64,000 nt of DNA from positions 18,478,820-18,542,819 of the forward strand of contig CM067446.1 in assembly GCA_034508935.3 (NCBI GenBank), read 5' to 3'. This document shows positions 1 to 11,780 of the stretch, one piece after another. Numbering within the stretch: the stretch's first letter is position 1; each line of letters starts with the position of its first letter. The position numbers and the translations under genes are program-made. Under the pieces are notes generated by a model that saw nothing but the letters and a program-made list of their open reading frames with translations, was not told the DNA's origin and did no database searches. Origin of the DNA: Berghia stephanieae (Eukaryota; Mollusca; Gastropoda; Nudibranchia; Aeolidiidae).

Positions 1-213
1 CCAAAATAAAAATTTCGGGTTGCTTGCTCACACACAATGATTTGGCTTTTTGGACATTGTTTAGATAACGTTAGGAACGAGAGTAAGAATTGAGAAATCT
101 TTTCATGTGGAGATAAAATTTTATTCATCGGTTTCCGGGAAATAAACTTTTCGGCGTTTTGGTCTTGGGCGCTTCATCAGCGGATCACTAGGTTACAGTT
201 TAATTTAGGGAAA

Positions 214-215
<2 letters not shown>

Positions 216-272
<57 letters not shown>
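216..272. repeat. (GA)n microsatellite
   Basis: About 57 bases of nearly uninterrupted GA dinucleotide. Any reading frame over it (a poly Leu-Ser run on the minus strand) is low-complexity and not a gene. Confidence 0.95.
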
Positions 273-276
<4 letters not shown>

Positions 277-349
277 CAATTTTTTTTGAATAAACGAATG
301 GGAGTAAAACGATGTAAATATGTAAAGAAATTATAATCAGTGTTGACAT

Positions 350-745
350 GCTGGATTACGCCGAAGACGATACGCACTTGCTTGCAGGTCTGATAAGCCA
401 ATTCGTAATGGGCTGATGGTAATAATAGAAATCTCTAAAAAAAAATACGCAAAATATAATCCATAACAACAATGTTAAACTAGGACCATAGTTGCGTTCG
501 GGTGTCAGACCTACATATATGTAACTACACGTCGGCAGAAGCCAATGACGATAGTGATAGTTATAATATTACGATATATAGCAACATGTACTTATTTGCA
601 GGTCTGATAACCCAAATTGTTATGGTCTCGTTGTTGTTATGGAAATACTCTCAAAGCAACACAAAATTGGCCTATTGTCCTTTACAACAATGTTAAATCA
701 GACCCATGATTCCGTTCGGTTATCAAACTGGCAAATATGTGCACC
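350..745. repeat. Dispersed repeat with 'TTTGCAGGTCTGATAA' core, two adjacent copies
   Basis: A motif close to TATTTGCAGGTCTGATAACC, followed about 80 bases later by ACAACAATGTTAAA, occurs around 380-490 and again at 590-720. Further copies lie at about 3795-3910 and 45395-45530. Near 41775-41870 the same core (GCAGGTCTGATATCCGAAC) is joined to a tRNA-like A box on the minus strand (GTGGCTCAGTGGT). The family may therefore be a tRNA-derived SINE whose head is usually missing. Family name unknown. Confidence 0.55.
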
Positions 746-749
746 TAGG

Positions 750-3140
750 GATATACTTAGTGATCAATGTGTTGACTTATTTGCCAAATATGTGACTTAC
801 CTCAACAAATTGATAATAAGTCGGGATGAAAAAGATGTCAAAACGTAAAGATCAAGAGCGTGTACTTATATGAACTTTTGGGTATAGGATGCACTTTGAA
901 CCTTTGGTCATTCTCACCAATAAAACAAATAATTATATTAGACAAATTATGTTTCCTAAGTTTCATTTTCTTTTTTACAATAAATTAATAATTTTCGGCA
1001 TGAAAATCACCCCCCACATAATATCATTTTGAGATTTTGGGTCACATTCCGTACGTCAGTAATGATGGTGGTATCAGTTGGGAGACTATTTGTATGTTTA
1101 GGTAAAATACTCACAATATACGCCAGTCGGATATAACGTATCAATACACATAACTATGAATGCGTAACCGGGAACGTTTATAGTCACATTTATAAAATTT
1201 AGTGACAACTTATGACAAAAACGGCTGTCTAAAAAACAATAACAAAAGCTGAGTGACGTCAATTTCGTTCCTCCCATAGTGATCGACGAGTAGACTTATT
1301 AGCCTACGTGTTTACAAATGTGTGACTCACCGCGACAAATTGATATTGAGTCGGGATAAAGTAGATACCAAAAAAAGTAAAGATCAAGCATGCAGCATAC
1401 ACCATTTTGAATCTAAGGTCTTTCTCCTCCATAAAACAAATAGACTTTTCCCACGTTTCAAATTTTTGACATAAATAACAATGGGAAATTGAATGTAAGC
1501 TTCAACGAAAACAGATAAAATGGACGTTTCGGGTTTCCCCTTTATCAACAAAACAGGATGAATGAAACACTACAGACGAATGAGATAATGTGGTATTGGC
1601 GTTGTTAAGATGAATATATGTTTATTCATCTTAACAAAGCCACGACCACGGACAATAAATTGATAAATTAAATTTTCACCATGAAGATCACTTGGACATC
1701 ATAACGTTGGGATACGGTGGGTCACATAATATGTGCGTCTGTAATGATGATGGCATCAGCAGTAGAGGTAGTCTATAGATCGTATGAAGATGACGTCACT
1801 CGGGTCTTTGTTATTGCTTTTTGCCACCCGCGTTTATGAGTAATTCTCACTAAACTGTATTAACACGACCATACACATTCAAGGTTACACATAGTTTTGT
1901 GTGTTGGTCCGTTAGCTCTTCCGGATGGCAATGTTGTGAGTGTCTTAGCCAAGCACATACTATCTATTTAATATTACATGGCCATGGTCGACGTCCATGC
2001 CCTGGCCATTAAACGAAAATAAATGCGTTAATGTCTATTGACGCTAACTATTCTTTTAGGTAAAATACTCACAACATAATAATACCTATGCCAGCCGGAT
2101 ATATTGTACCAATACACAAAACTATGTGTAACCTTGAATGTTATAGTCTGGATTATATAATTTAGTGAGAACGAATCACTAACGTGGCTGTCTAAAACCA
2201 ATAACAAACAGTTAAGTGACGTCAATTTTGTTCCTTGTTATAATATAGCGCATATTCAACGCAAACACCATGCGCTACTCGCTTTGCTTTTTAAACTGAA
2301 CAATCATCCTCTGATGGTATAGTATAAGTATAATATTATCAAGGACAAGATTTTAGCCTGTTAGGTTATGGCACAGTTTTCGGACAACGACGGCGTTGCT
2401 TTACAATAGTGGCTCCTCCCATTTTAATGTTCGTCTCCGATAAAACGCGGAAAATATATTGTACAAATTGCTATTCCTTAATGCAAACCGTCCGGGATCG
2501 AACTCTCGAATTCTCGTCGAGCATAATGAATTGTGTTGGTGAATTCAAATAACGTAGCTCAGACCCATAGATAACACAGGACTCCAAGTAGTCTGTGCTC
2601 AGACCTGACTTCTTAGAATTTGAAAAAAAAAAAAAATCGTAATTTTTATGCCTATATTAATATAATATTAGACACTAAAACTACTTTTTAAAATTATCAA
2701 TTTGCCTCAATATGTTAAAATAATGCTTTTCGCTCCTTTATGTATAGATAGTATGCAGATGACGTCACTCAGGCTTTTGTTATTGTTTTTGCCATCCGCG
2801 TTTGTGAGTTGTTCTAACTAAACTGTCTTAACCAGACTATAAAAGTTCATGGTTACACAGAGTTTGTGTGTTGGTCCGTTATACTTCCGGATGGCAATGT
2901 TGTGAACTCCTTGGCCAAGCTAATTCTATCTATAGATAGAATGAAATTGATGTCAATCGGGTCTTTGTTTTTGTTTTGTTGTTGTTGTTGTTGTTGCCAT
3001 CCACGTTTATGAGTAATTCTCACTTAACTGTATTAACCAGACTATAAACGTTCAAGGTACACACAGTTTTGTGTGTTGGTCCGTTATACTTCCGGATGGC
3101 AATGCAGTGAGCTTCTTACCCAAGCGCATACTATCTATAC
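750..3140. repeat. Cluster of diverged direct and inverted repeats
   Basis: No gene is visible. A unit of about 190 bases (GATGACGTCACTCGGGTCTT ... CTTCCGGATGGCAATG) is present on the plus strand near 1775-1965, 2755-2925 and 2930-3125. It is inverted near 1080-1260 and 2050-2230, with a short inverted fragment near 33720-33790. A second segment (GACAAATTGATA.. TCGGGAT.. GTAAAGATCAAG) is directly repeated at about 790-960 and 1325-1450, and a third (CAATAAATT.. GGGTCACAT) at 980-1060 and 1650-1730. The pattern suggests an old tandem duplication of a composite MITE-like element. Confidence 0.6.
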
Positions 3141-3335
3141 TGGATCATGCAACAAAACTGTTTTCAAGAAGTTTATTGAATTAAAGATCTTTATAATTGT
3201 CCGTTTGGAGCCAAAAACTCGTAGTACTACGAAATTTTCGTCGAGCAGTAGGCAGGTCTGCCGTCGCTCTACCTCACAGTGATTGGATTTTTATGGCACC
3301 TATCCACGGTAGACACCGTATTCCAAATGATTTTT

Positions 3336-3636
3336 AAAAAATTGAGCTTTTATATAGCGCAATATCCACTAAACGTGCTCAAAGCGCTTTACAAGGGGTC
3401 CCTAACGAACAGCAACACGAAACATGTAGAACGGAACATGACGCCTGTTAGGCGAGATTTGCAATTTTTTCCGACAGAGACAACGCTGTTAAAGGCCAGG
3501 TACTCATTTTAGACACGAGTACGGTGAGAGAATGTGAGTAAAGAGCCTTTTCCAGAGACTAAACTATGCGCCTAGCGAGGCTCGAACCCAGAACCTTCCG
3601 GTCCGAAAGCGAGTGTCATACCACTTAGCCGTTTAC
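3336..3636 (-). mobile_element. tRNA-derived SINE (family A), full-length-like copy
   Basis: Read on the minus strand, the copy starts with a tRNA-like head: A-box-like GGCTAAGTGGTATGACACT and B box GGGTTCGAGCC (plus-strand 3577-3596). It ends with the tail TTGTAAAGCGCTTTGAGCAC followed by TGGATATTGCGCTATATAAAA. The split RNA polymerase III promoter plus a conserved body identifies a SINE. Related copies in this window: 23081-23378, 33870-34026, 35953-36004, 54523-54800 and 59087-59391. Confidence 0.85.
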
Positions 3637-3794
3637 ATTGACTTTCTTTTATCGCCTGGTGATTAGAAATGCGTATACATTGTTAACAAATGGGAAGGAA
3701 TGTGCAGCCTTTTAGATGTTGGTGCAAAGGAGGAGCCTTCAAGCCGCTGGTCTTGAAAGCATGGGAAGATTCGACTACGAGTGTGGTCAAAGCG

Positions 3795-4330
3795 ACGTGT
3801 ACTTATTTGCAGGTCAGATAACCGAATTCTGTATGGGCTCATTGTTGTATTGAGAATCTAAAAAATAATTGACGTAAAATATTGTCCATTACAATGTGTC
3901 AAAATGATGCAGAAGATGGATTAAGACATCATGATGATACAGTGTCGGCAAAGAAAAACAAGGAAAAGGACCCCACCCCCCCCCCCCCCAAAAAAAAAAA
4001 AATAAAAAAAAAATAAAATAATAATAATAATAATAATCAGCATCCGCTCAATCATTTAAAAAAATGAATATTTCCTTTTATATTCTTTATATTAACATCA
4101 GACCAATGCATCTTCCCCAATTATATTTTAAAAATGAGAATAATAAGATTGGCCTTGCAATATCAGGTAAATTCTTTAACGTCCACTTCTTTGGAGCGAT
4201 TGGCCTCATGAATCTGCAATTTACACAGGTTTCTCTAGGCCTATCGTGAATAAAAACGGCTTGCAAAATCATCTCAATGGGCGTGAGTCAAGTCTATCAT
4301 AGAGTAGGCACAGTGGCTATCTATCCATCA
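3795..4330. other. Gene-free stretch
   Basis: Holds a copy of the GGTCTGATAA dispersed repeat (3795-3910), a poly-C/poly-A/ATA low-complexity run (3967-4038) and otherwise AT-rich unique sequence. Short frames on both strands here lack any domain or splice support. Confidence 0.5.
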
Positions 4331-4582
4331 GTTCCAATAATAATAATATTATTATTAAATGATCCAGCCAGAGAAGGCCAAAATCAAGCAACATCATCCG
4401 AAGACAAAGGCAGAGAGCAACATGGACAAGTATAACAGATAGGGGAATAGAAGACACAACAAGAGTGACTCCTCTGCCAACCATGGGAGGTAACTAGTAA
4501 CAAAGAAAACAAACCAAATCCAGGAATAAAGGGTTTCTATTATTAGTATTAGACAGATTTCAAGTTCTGTGCCCCCAAGAAA

Positions 4583-5112
4583 AATGATTTTTTTTTGGTG
4601 TGTTTTGTTCGTTTTTAAGGGTTTTACGGCGCTTGCAACACATTTAGGTCATATCAGCGCCAGTAAAAAAGAAGAAAATTGGATAGTGAAAAGATTCTAG
4701 ATGTGCAATTAAAAGGACTTAAGGAAAAAGTAAGACAAAGGGGAATGGTTCAAATAGGGAATAGATGTAGAGCACACCATCAATGTACTTAGTTTGAGAT
4801 CACATAAATGTCTCACCAGGACACCAGCAATATACTCAAATGCTTACATTATACATTCAAATTAATAAATAAAACAATACAGAATAGAGAGATGATTTGC
4901 CAGGAAAAAATATCATCTCCCAAAACAGTAACTATGAAATTGACTGTTTCCCTCCCAGCCAAGCACTACGGCCCGAGCCAGGGCAAAACCAAGTAATCTC
5001 ATTCCAAGAAAAAGACGAAAGCAAATTGGAAAACAGATATAAGGGGATAGAAGACACAGTCAGTAAGTGCCACCCTGCCCACTATAAGAGGCCAGGAACC
5101 CCACCCAGAAGA
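4583..5112 (-). repeat. Dispersed ~520-bp repeat ('GGCGCTTGCAACAC' family), copy 1
   Basis: Minus-strand sense: it begins near a CTGGGTGGGG..CCTGGCCTC motif, passes a TCTTCTATCCCCTTATATCTG motif and AAATCATCTCTCT, and ends in GTGTTGCAAGCGCCGTAAAA followed by CCTTAAAAAC and A/C-rich sequence. No coding frame is seen. Other copies: 5275-5772 and 6055-6310 (minus), 58125-58640, 58640-59080 and 59527-60065 (plus), and a diverged fragment at 4380-4500. The A-rich simple tail suggests a retroposon, but I see no clear Pol III boxes. Confidence 0.7.
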
Positions 5113-5274
5113 AAAAGGATGACATAGGAAATGAAATAGTTATGTAGATAAATCTTAGCAGCAGTTTACCTTTGTGCCCCCCCCCCCCCCCTCAAAAAAA
5201 AAAAATACGACAAAAATCAACAAATCAAAGTTACGTTTATGGCAAAGTAACAGTTTATTTGTTTGTTTGTTTGT

Positions 5275-5772
5275 TTGTTTTTAAGGGTTTTACGGCGCTT
5301 GCAACACATTTAGGTTATTTCAGCGCCAGTAAAAAGGAAGAAAATGGGATAGTAAAAAGTTCTAGAATTACAATTAAAGCAGCCAAGAGAAAGTAAGACA
5401 AAGGGGAACTGGGAACAAATAGGGATCAGATGTAGATTCCAAGAGCATACCACCAATGTACTTAGTTTGAGATCACCTATAAGTCTCATCCTGACACAAG
5501 CACAAAATCCAACAAAGAGGAATACATTCAAATGCTTACATTATAAATTAAAAATAACAAATATAATAATACATAACAGAGAGATGATTTACAAGGAAAA
5601 AAATATCATCTCCCAAAACAATAACTATGCATTGGACTGTTTCCCTCCCAGCCAGGACTCCGACCAGGGCCAGGAAAAAACCAAGTATGTTGGAAAACAG
5701 ATATAAGGGGATAGAAGACGCAGTATGTAGCTCCCTGCCCGCTATGGGAGGTCAGGATCCCCACCCAGCAGT
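5275..5772 (-). repeat. 'GGCGCTTGCAACAC' family repeat, copy 2
   Basis: Same order of motifs as the copy at 4583-5112, in the same orientation and separated from it by a poly-C/poly-A run (5178-5208). A third partial copy at 6055-6310 carries only the tail half. Confidence 0.7.
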
Positions 5773-6310
5773 TTATTTGTATATTACTTTTTAAAAAGTA
5801 ACAAAAGTAATAGCAAAATAAAAATTAAAAAAACATACCGTAGTCCGAGATAAAAAAGAAAACAAACAAGAAAACAACAACAACAACAAAACAAACAAAA
5901 CTGTACATTATATTCATAAAATAATTTAAAATACTTTTAAGCCATTTTTTAAAACGGATTTTAATATACGTTTTTCTTACGTCACTCTAACCTAGTCCTC
6001 TACCACCGTGCTGTTCACTCTACCAGGAGATTTTGTTGGTTTTTTAAAAGCGCTTTTAAACACTCATTACGGCGCTTGCGACACATCTAGGTCATTTAGG
6101 CGCCAGAAAAGGGGGAAAAAAAGAGGAAAAGATCATGTTAATATAAAATAAATCTAGAATTACAACTAAAGCACCTTAGAAAAAGTAAGACGAACTGAAT
6201 TAGAACCAACAGGGAAAACAGATGTAGATCCCAAGAGCATACCATCAATGCACTTAGTTTTAGTTTGAAATCACAAAAAAGTCTCATTCAGACACCAGCA
6301 CATGTTCCCA

Positions 6311-7230
6311 ATAGGAGACGCCCAGCTGGAAACCACTTTTATTATCGATGTATACGATCATTATAGATTTTCCTGTTTCTGCTTGATGTTCTCTAGGCCC
6401 AGGACAAATTGGTTTTAACAATCAATGCTACCATTTAATTTTTTTCTACTTCTTGATAAAAGCTAACCTCATTTTTATACAGTTAGTTGGAATTCCATGA
6501 TTCTAATTAATGCAGGAATGTGACATTGCTTTGCATATGAACTTGTTATAGAATCTTTGTCTAATAGCTGATGTCATACACGTATGTCATTGAAGGTAAT
6601 GGATGCCCAGAGCTGTTTTGCATATTTGTTTTCTGTACTTGAATCAATACATTTTATTAATGATTGTTCAGAGGTGGGACTTTGGCTCAGAAATGCTGAT
6701 TTTCTTTATTCTTTATTTTGCAGGGCTTTACAGAGATTGAATCAGGAAGTGAATTTTCTGACCCAGCTGATGAAGATTTTGTGCCAGACAGTTGTGACAG
6801 TTCCAAAAGTTCGTACAACAATTTACCACCTTTTCTTGATGTAACAGACAACGATAAGTTATGCTGATTGGGCGCAATAAATCCCAAGTTTTGGCAGGCG
6901 ACAGCTGCTGGTCTAATTTTTTATCAAAAGACCATTATCACAGTCACAGATTTTCTTAGCCAACAGGCTGTCATAACTGCGTCTGACGGATGCTCTTGTC
7001 CGATTAAATTGAATCAAAATCCAATCTGCAAAGGGTCGACACTGCATTTATTTTTGAAAATTGAACGAAAATATTTTTATACAGAATCTCCTGTCATGTA
7101 AATCAACTCAACAAATGTAGCTGGCACTGAGTTCATACAAGATCACATAATTTGCTTATGGAGGAACATCTATCTGTGTATATATATATGTTTCAAAAAG
7201 CACCTATCAATTTTTAAATCAAACTTTGCA
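6311..7230. other. Region 5' of the MULE remnant, no supported gene
   Basis: AT-rich sequence. A polypyrimidine tract ending TTTGCAG at 6716-6722 is followed by an open acidic stretch (FTEIESGSEFSDPADEDFV). This could be an N-terminal exon of the transposon downstream, but I recognise no domain. Confidence 0.35.
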
Positions 7231-7234
7231 AAAA

Positions 7235-8486
7235 TCAACAGAGAAGAGTCAAGCAGAAAGTATGACCAAAGCTGCTAAGGCAGAGTATAACATGAATGAT
7301 AATAGTGACATGGCGGATGAAGGTGGGGTGAGGGACTGTGATGTGTCGGTGGATGGCTCATGGATGACCCGTCGGCATTCATCAAATATTGGACACAACT
7401 AGTGCTATTGGGTGTGTTACTGGCAAAATTCTAGACACAGAGACACACAGCAAAGCATGTAAGTCCTGTGACTATTGGGAACAAAAAGATAAGACGTCTG
7501 ATGGCTACAAAAAAATGGCGCGACAGTCACATCGCTACTTGCTCGGTGACACATCAAGGATCATCAGGAGCGATGGAAGCGGATTCGGCTGTCACAATGT
7601 TCAATCGTTCAGTCGAGCTACATCAACTAAGGTATAAAAGATACATTGGAGATGGTGATACCAACAGCTTCAAAAAGGTCCATGACAGCAAACCCTATGG
7701 TGCTGATTGTCCAGTTGAAAAGATTGAGTGTGTTGGACATGTTCAAAAACGCATGGGTACCCGTCTACGTAATCTCAAGAGAGATTTGAAAGGTAAACCC
7801 CTTTCTGATGGAAAGACAATAGGTGGCAAAGGGAGGTTAACAGATGCACAAATTGACAAGATAACCACATATTATGGAAATGCCATTCGTGGAAATAAGA
7901 ACAACCTAGAAGCCATGCGAAAAGCAATTTGGGTGGTGTATTTCCACAAGCGGTCGTCAGATACCTTTGCTATCCATAATCTGTGTAACGATGAATGGTG
8001 TGGTTATAGAAAAGCAGAGGCAGCAGGAACTGTAAAGCAGTAAACTAACATACTAATAATCTTCCTGTTGCAATCATGGATGTAATCAAACCAATTTTCA
8101 AAAGCTTGTCTGACAATTCTCTCTTGAAAAAATGTTTAGAAGGCTACACCCAGAATGCGAATGAGAGTTGGAATGCCACAGTGTGGAAGTTATGCCCTAA
8201 AGCAAAATACCATGGCCTTACAGTAGCCAAAACTGCAGTATCAATAGCTGTGACATTATATAACGATGGGGCAACAGCATATCTGTCAATTCTTCAAAAC
8301 CTAGAATTGGTACCAGGAATTTACACTAAAACATTCGTTCTCGCCAAGGATAATGTGCGGATAAAAGCATCAAGGAGAAAGGCATCAGAGGCATCTGTAG
8401 AAAGCAGAAGGGCTAAGAGAAGAGCCAGGAAAGAAAGAGATGAAGCCCAGGAGGATGGAGCCTACTCCAAAGGAACCCATGATTAA
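7235..8486 (+). pseudogene. Decayed Mutator-like (MULE) transposase
   Basis: The translation matches what I know of animal MULE-type transposases. An N-terminal stretch reads CDVSVDGSWMTRRHSSNIGH (first catalytic Asp context), then TTSAIGCVTGKILDTETHSK with a C-x2-C, then GSSGAMEADSAV, YIGDGDTNSFKKV (second Asp context), ECVGHVQKRMGTRLR, GKGRLTDAQIDKI and NNLEAMRKAIW. After a stop near 8041 the C-terminal part continues as MDVIKPIFKSLSD and TQNANESWNATVW. Coding jumps frame near 7400 and near 7515 and is interrupted near 8041, so this is a dead copy of a plain DNA transposon. The Lys/Arg-rich end is 8350-8486. Terminal inverted repeats are not certain. Confidence 0.8.
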
Positions 8487-8544
8487 ATTTCCATGTAATT
8501 TACCAAATATTTTAAGATTAATGATGAATTTACGTTAAATTTTA

Positions 8545-9215
8545 TAGCCGTGAAAAGTTTGTCGAAAATTAGGGTAATACATGTGTTTTCCTGTGATATT
8601 TTCTTTGTTTGTAAAGATTTTCCTCTAATTTTTGGCATACATGTAGAACATAAACATAGTTATGGCATGAACTAGGATTCTTCTTCTTCTTCTAGGTTCC
8701 ATGCCTGGTCCAGGCTTCGGATACTGCATGAATTATCTCTCTCCATTCCTCCCTGTCTCTTGCTTTTTCAAACAGCTCTTGGATTGTTAGGTTGGTGAAG
8801 CCCTTCAGTTGGTCTATGAGTGTTTTTCTTTGTCTCCCCCGGGCGCGTTTACCAGGTATTTTTCCACAACTTGCCAGGTATTCATTCTTATCTTTCCTTA
8901 CTATGTGTCCGAAAAAGGATAGTTGTCGATCCACTATTAAGGGCATTAGTTTCCTAGGATTATTGATGTTGTATTAAAACTTTTTCTTTTATAAGTCATT
9001 ATGTATTGATAATTGTCGTTAAAAATGGCTGATTTTTGACAAAAGATGAAAAAATTTATTAAAAAAAAATATTACACATAGGCAAAAGATCCTAGTTCAT
9101 GCCATATCTATGACAATGATTAGCAAGCACTGTAAGTATTAACACACTGAGAGTGATAGCAAAGAAAAAATCACAGGAAAACTTTGTACCTAATTTCAGT
9201 TGACAAATTACCTCC
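8545..9215. repeat. Imperfect inverted repeat around an RTE LINE insertion
   Basis: TATGGCATGAACTAGGAT at 8661-8678 is the exact reverse complement of 9087-9104. Similarity continues outward: GTTTTCCTGTGATATTTTC near 8585 against the reverse complement of sequence near 9170. The arms are roughly 8545-8679 and 9087-9215. The loop holds the LINE at 8680-8953 plus about 130 bases. It may be a foldback 3' terminus of the adjacent MULE or an older MITE. Confidence 0.6.
8680..8953 (-). mobile_element. 5'-truncated RTE-type LINE, 3' end only
   Basis: The minus strand encodes the C-terminal tail of a non-LTR reverse transcriptase: RQLSFFGHIVRKDKNEYLA, then GKIPGKRARGRQRKTLIDQL and AREEW-like REEWREIIHAVSEAWTR. 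This is the pattern of RTE/BovB-like ORF ends. The element ends in a short GAA-repeat tail (TTC repeats at 8680-8692 on the plus strand). An 8-base target-site duplication CTAGGATT flanks it (8672-8679 and 8954-8961). About 258 bases appear identical to the LINE at 17195-17839, so insertion was recent. Confidence 0.85.
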
Positions 9216-9399
9216 CTTTTTTTGAAAATAGCAACCATTCAAAAACTATTCTTGAAAAATCAACAAATGATGTACCAAATGAAAATATATAATGTTTTAT
9301 AGTTACTGTCCAAATTTCATTGAGATATATGCATATTTAGTGTACCAAATCCTTGTACTTGTATTAGTGGTATAGGTGCGCCAAGCTAGGACTCCCCAT

Positions 9400-10490
9400 T
9401 ATGTTTTGTTCTCACAGGTACCGGTTTCCAATGTGGGCGCAAAAGGGCGGCAATGGACGAACACGGATAAAAGCTTGGTTTATCCGTAAACCACTTTTCC
9501 CGCAAGGCCTACAGACTCCTTCAGCGGCTGTTCAAACTGCCATCACCAAAGACTCTAGGCAAAGCCATCAAGAATATGAATATTAAGACTGGACCATGTG
9601 CGAACATTTTGCACCTTTTAGAACTTAAAGTCCAAACAATGAAAGGGGTTGAGATAGTCTGCGTCATCGTGTTGGATAAGATGGCTTTAAAAGCCTTCCT
9701 CCAATATGACCCTCAAACGACGAAGTGCAAGGCTTTGAGGATTTCGGCCACATGGGGCGGTCACAAAAGCATGCAACCCACGCCCTTATGTGCATGCTTA
9801 GGGGTTTCAGTACAAAATGGAAACAGCCGATTTCATATGTCCTTTCAAATGGACCAGTGAGGGTAAATTTGCTGCTTCCATTATTACAGGAGACAATTTG
9901 AAGCATAGTTGCCATTGGACTTGTGCCAAAACTTGTAATATGTGATCAACGAAGCAATAATAGGGCAATGTGTACGCATTTACATATTACAGCACAGCGA
10001 TCATTTTTCATGCTCGACAACCGGAAGATTTTTTTAAATGTTTGATCCACCAAACCTACTCAAAAGCATTTGTAATAATTTTAATCCCATGGATTTTCGG
10101 TAAAAGGGCATAATGTGTCATGGGATCATGTTGTGAAGTTTTAAGAAGTGGATTGAACTTCACCTATTAGATTAGCAGCAAAACAAAAGCCTTTAGCTAC
10201 GTATAATAGTGGAGCTTCTACAAGCCCACAGTCCTTCCATGAAGAAAAACCAGTGCCTTCTCATCCTCCTGTCAATAAGAAAGTGACATTGCTGCAGCGT
10301 CAACTGAGGGAGGAACGCTCAAGGACATGGCGCCTGCTGCAAAAGATGTGCAAGAAGCAACAGAAGGAGATCGGAGCGAAAAAAATGAGGAAAATATGGA
10401 CACTTTTCGCACAACACTATCATCGGTGGCCCTAGAATTTGTCCTAACACAGGTATGTGTTTCAGAGGTCTAAGGGAAAGGAAGGCTATA
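9400..10490 (+). pseudogene. THAP/P-element-type transposon remnant, copy B
   Basis: Closely similar throughout to 19361-20455. After an acceptor (cag at 9415-9417) the sequence gives an exon like VQVSN..KGRQWTN of the better copy. It continues open as CANILHLLELKVQTMKGVEI, then VLDKMALKAFLQYDPQTTK, the first-Asp region of a P-element/THAP9-like transposase. Further on, other frames encode the conserved region seen in copy A. From about 10180 to 10452 the sequence switches to a coiled-coil exon (KKVTLLQRQL..ERSRTW) ending at a GT donor. In a working gene that exon would precede the first part, so the copy is rearranged as well as frame-broken. Confidence 0.7.
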
Positions 10491-11208
10491 TATCGTCGAC
10501 GTCCGACTCTAACCGTGTAAGCGCCAGGAGGGGGCAAAATGTTATTTTTAGGTCAAATATAAGCTCATCCTCTTCCGAAGCCGTGATATAAACCGTATCC
10601 GATTATCTTCTGAAAAAAGGCGGCAAATTGTTTGTGCTCTAAACGTGTATGACAAACTCATTGCACAAGGTGGCACTCTAAACGTGGTTCCGCCAGTCAA
10701 GCAGTTCTTGTGAGGAATTGACATTTTGTTTCATTTTACTTCTACATTTCTTCATTTTTCACATCTAAAGGTAAGTAGATTGTTTTTTACATCATATATG
10801 ATCACTGTTAATACTGTTTTAGTGTAAATCATTGTATATGTAATGAACAATAAATTATTTCATAATGTGAGGCGGCGGATGCACGTTTACCGCTAGCATA
10901 ATAGCACGGATGCCTGTTACGCTTTTAGTGCACTGGGTGCATACACGAATAACGTACGAAACTAGCCCTACCTGCGGGACACGGCTGTGTGGTAATGTGG
11001 TCATTACACGGATAGGCTTCATAATATTTATTGTTGATATAACAGCCCAATATTAACAAATAATGATTAATTAATTGTTGTGGAAAGAAAATCCAACAGT
11101 ATTTTTTATTCAATTTTAATCTAATTCACACTCATCTTTTCTCTTTCCTCAGCCCCTAGAAGATCAATAAGATTTCTTTTCTAACAAGACCTGGCGTGCT
11201 TGATATTT

Positions 11209-11394
11209 TTAATCTCCATAAAGATATTCAGGTAACTTGTTTACTCTTGTCATGATTATTGTCATCATCATAATCATTATGGTCAATACCTTCGTCGTTA
11301 TCATCATCATCGTCGTCACCATCATCATCATCAACATCATCATCATCAATGTTAATATTATTATTGTTATTATTATCATATTATTATAATAATA

Positions 11395-11451
<57 letters not shown>

Positions 11452-11631
11452 TATTATTATTATTATTGGCAGTAATTGTTTATTATTATTATTATATATC
11501 ATTATTATTATTATTATTATCATCATCATTATTATTATCATTTTATTATTATTATTATTGTTATATATATTATATTATTATTATTATTAGTATAGTTAGA
11601 AGTATTATTATTAGTAGTAGTAGTAGTAGTA

Positions 11632-11670
<39 letters not shown>

Positions 11671-11709
11671 AGTAGTAGTAGTAGTAGTAGTAGAGTAGTA
11701 GAAATAGTA

Positions 11710-11744
<35 letters not shown>

Positions 11745-11780
11745 TAGTAGTAGTAGTAGTAGTATAGTAGTATTACTATT
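11209..11780. repeat. ATC, AAT and TAG microsatellite block
   Basis: Successive trinucleotide arrays: ATC/ATT (11230-11390), AAT (11391-11450), ATT/ATC (11451-11600) and TAG (11605-11780). The long Ile/Tyr/Thr/Leu frames over it are artefacts of the repeat. Confidence 0.95.
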
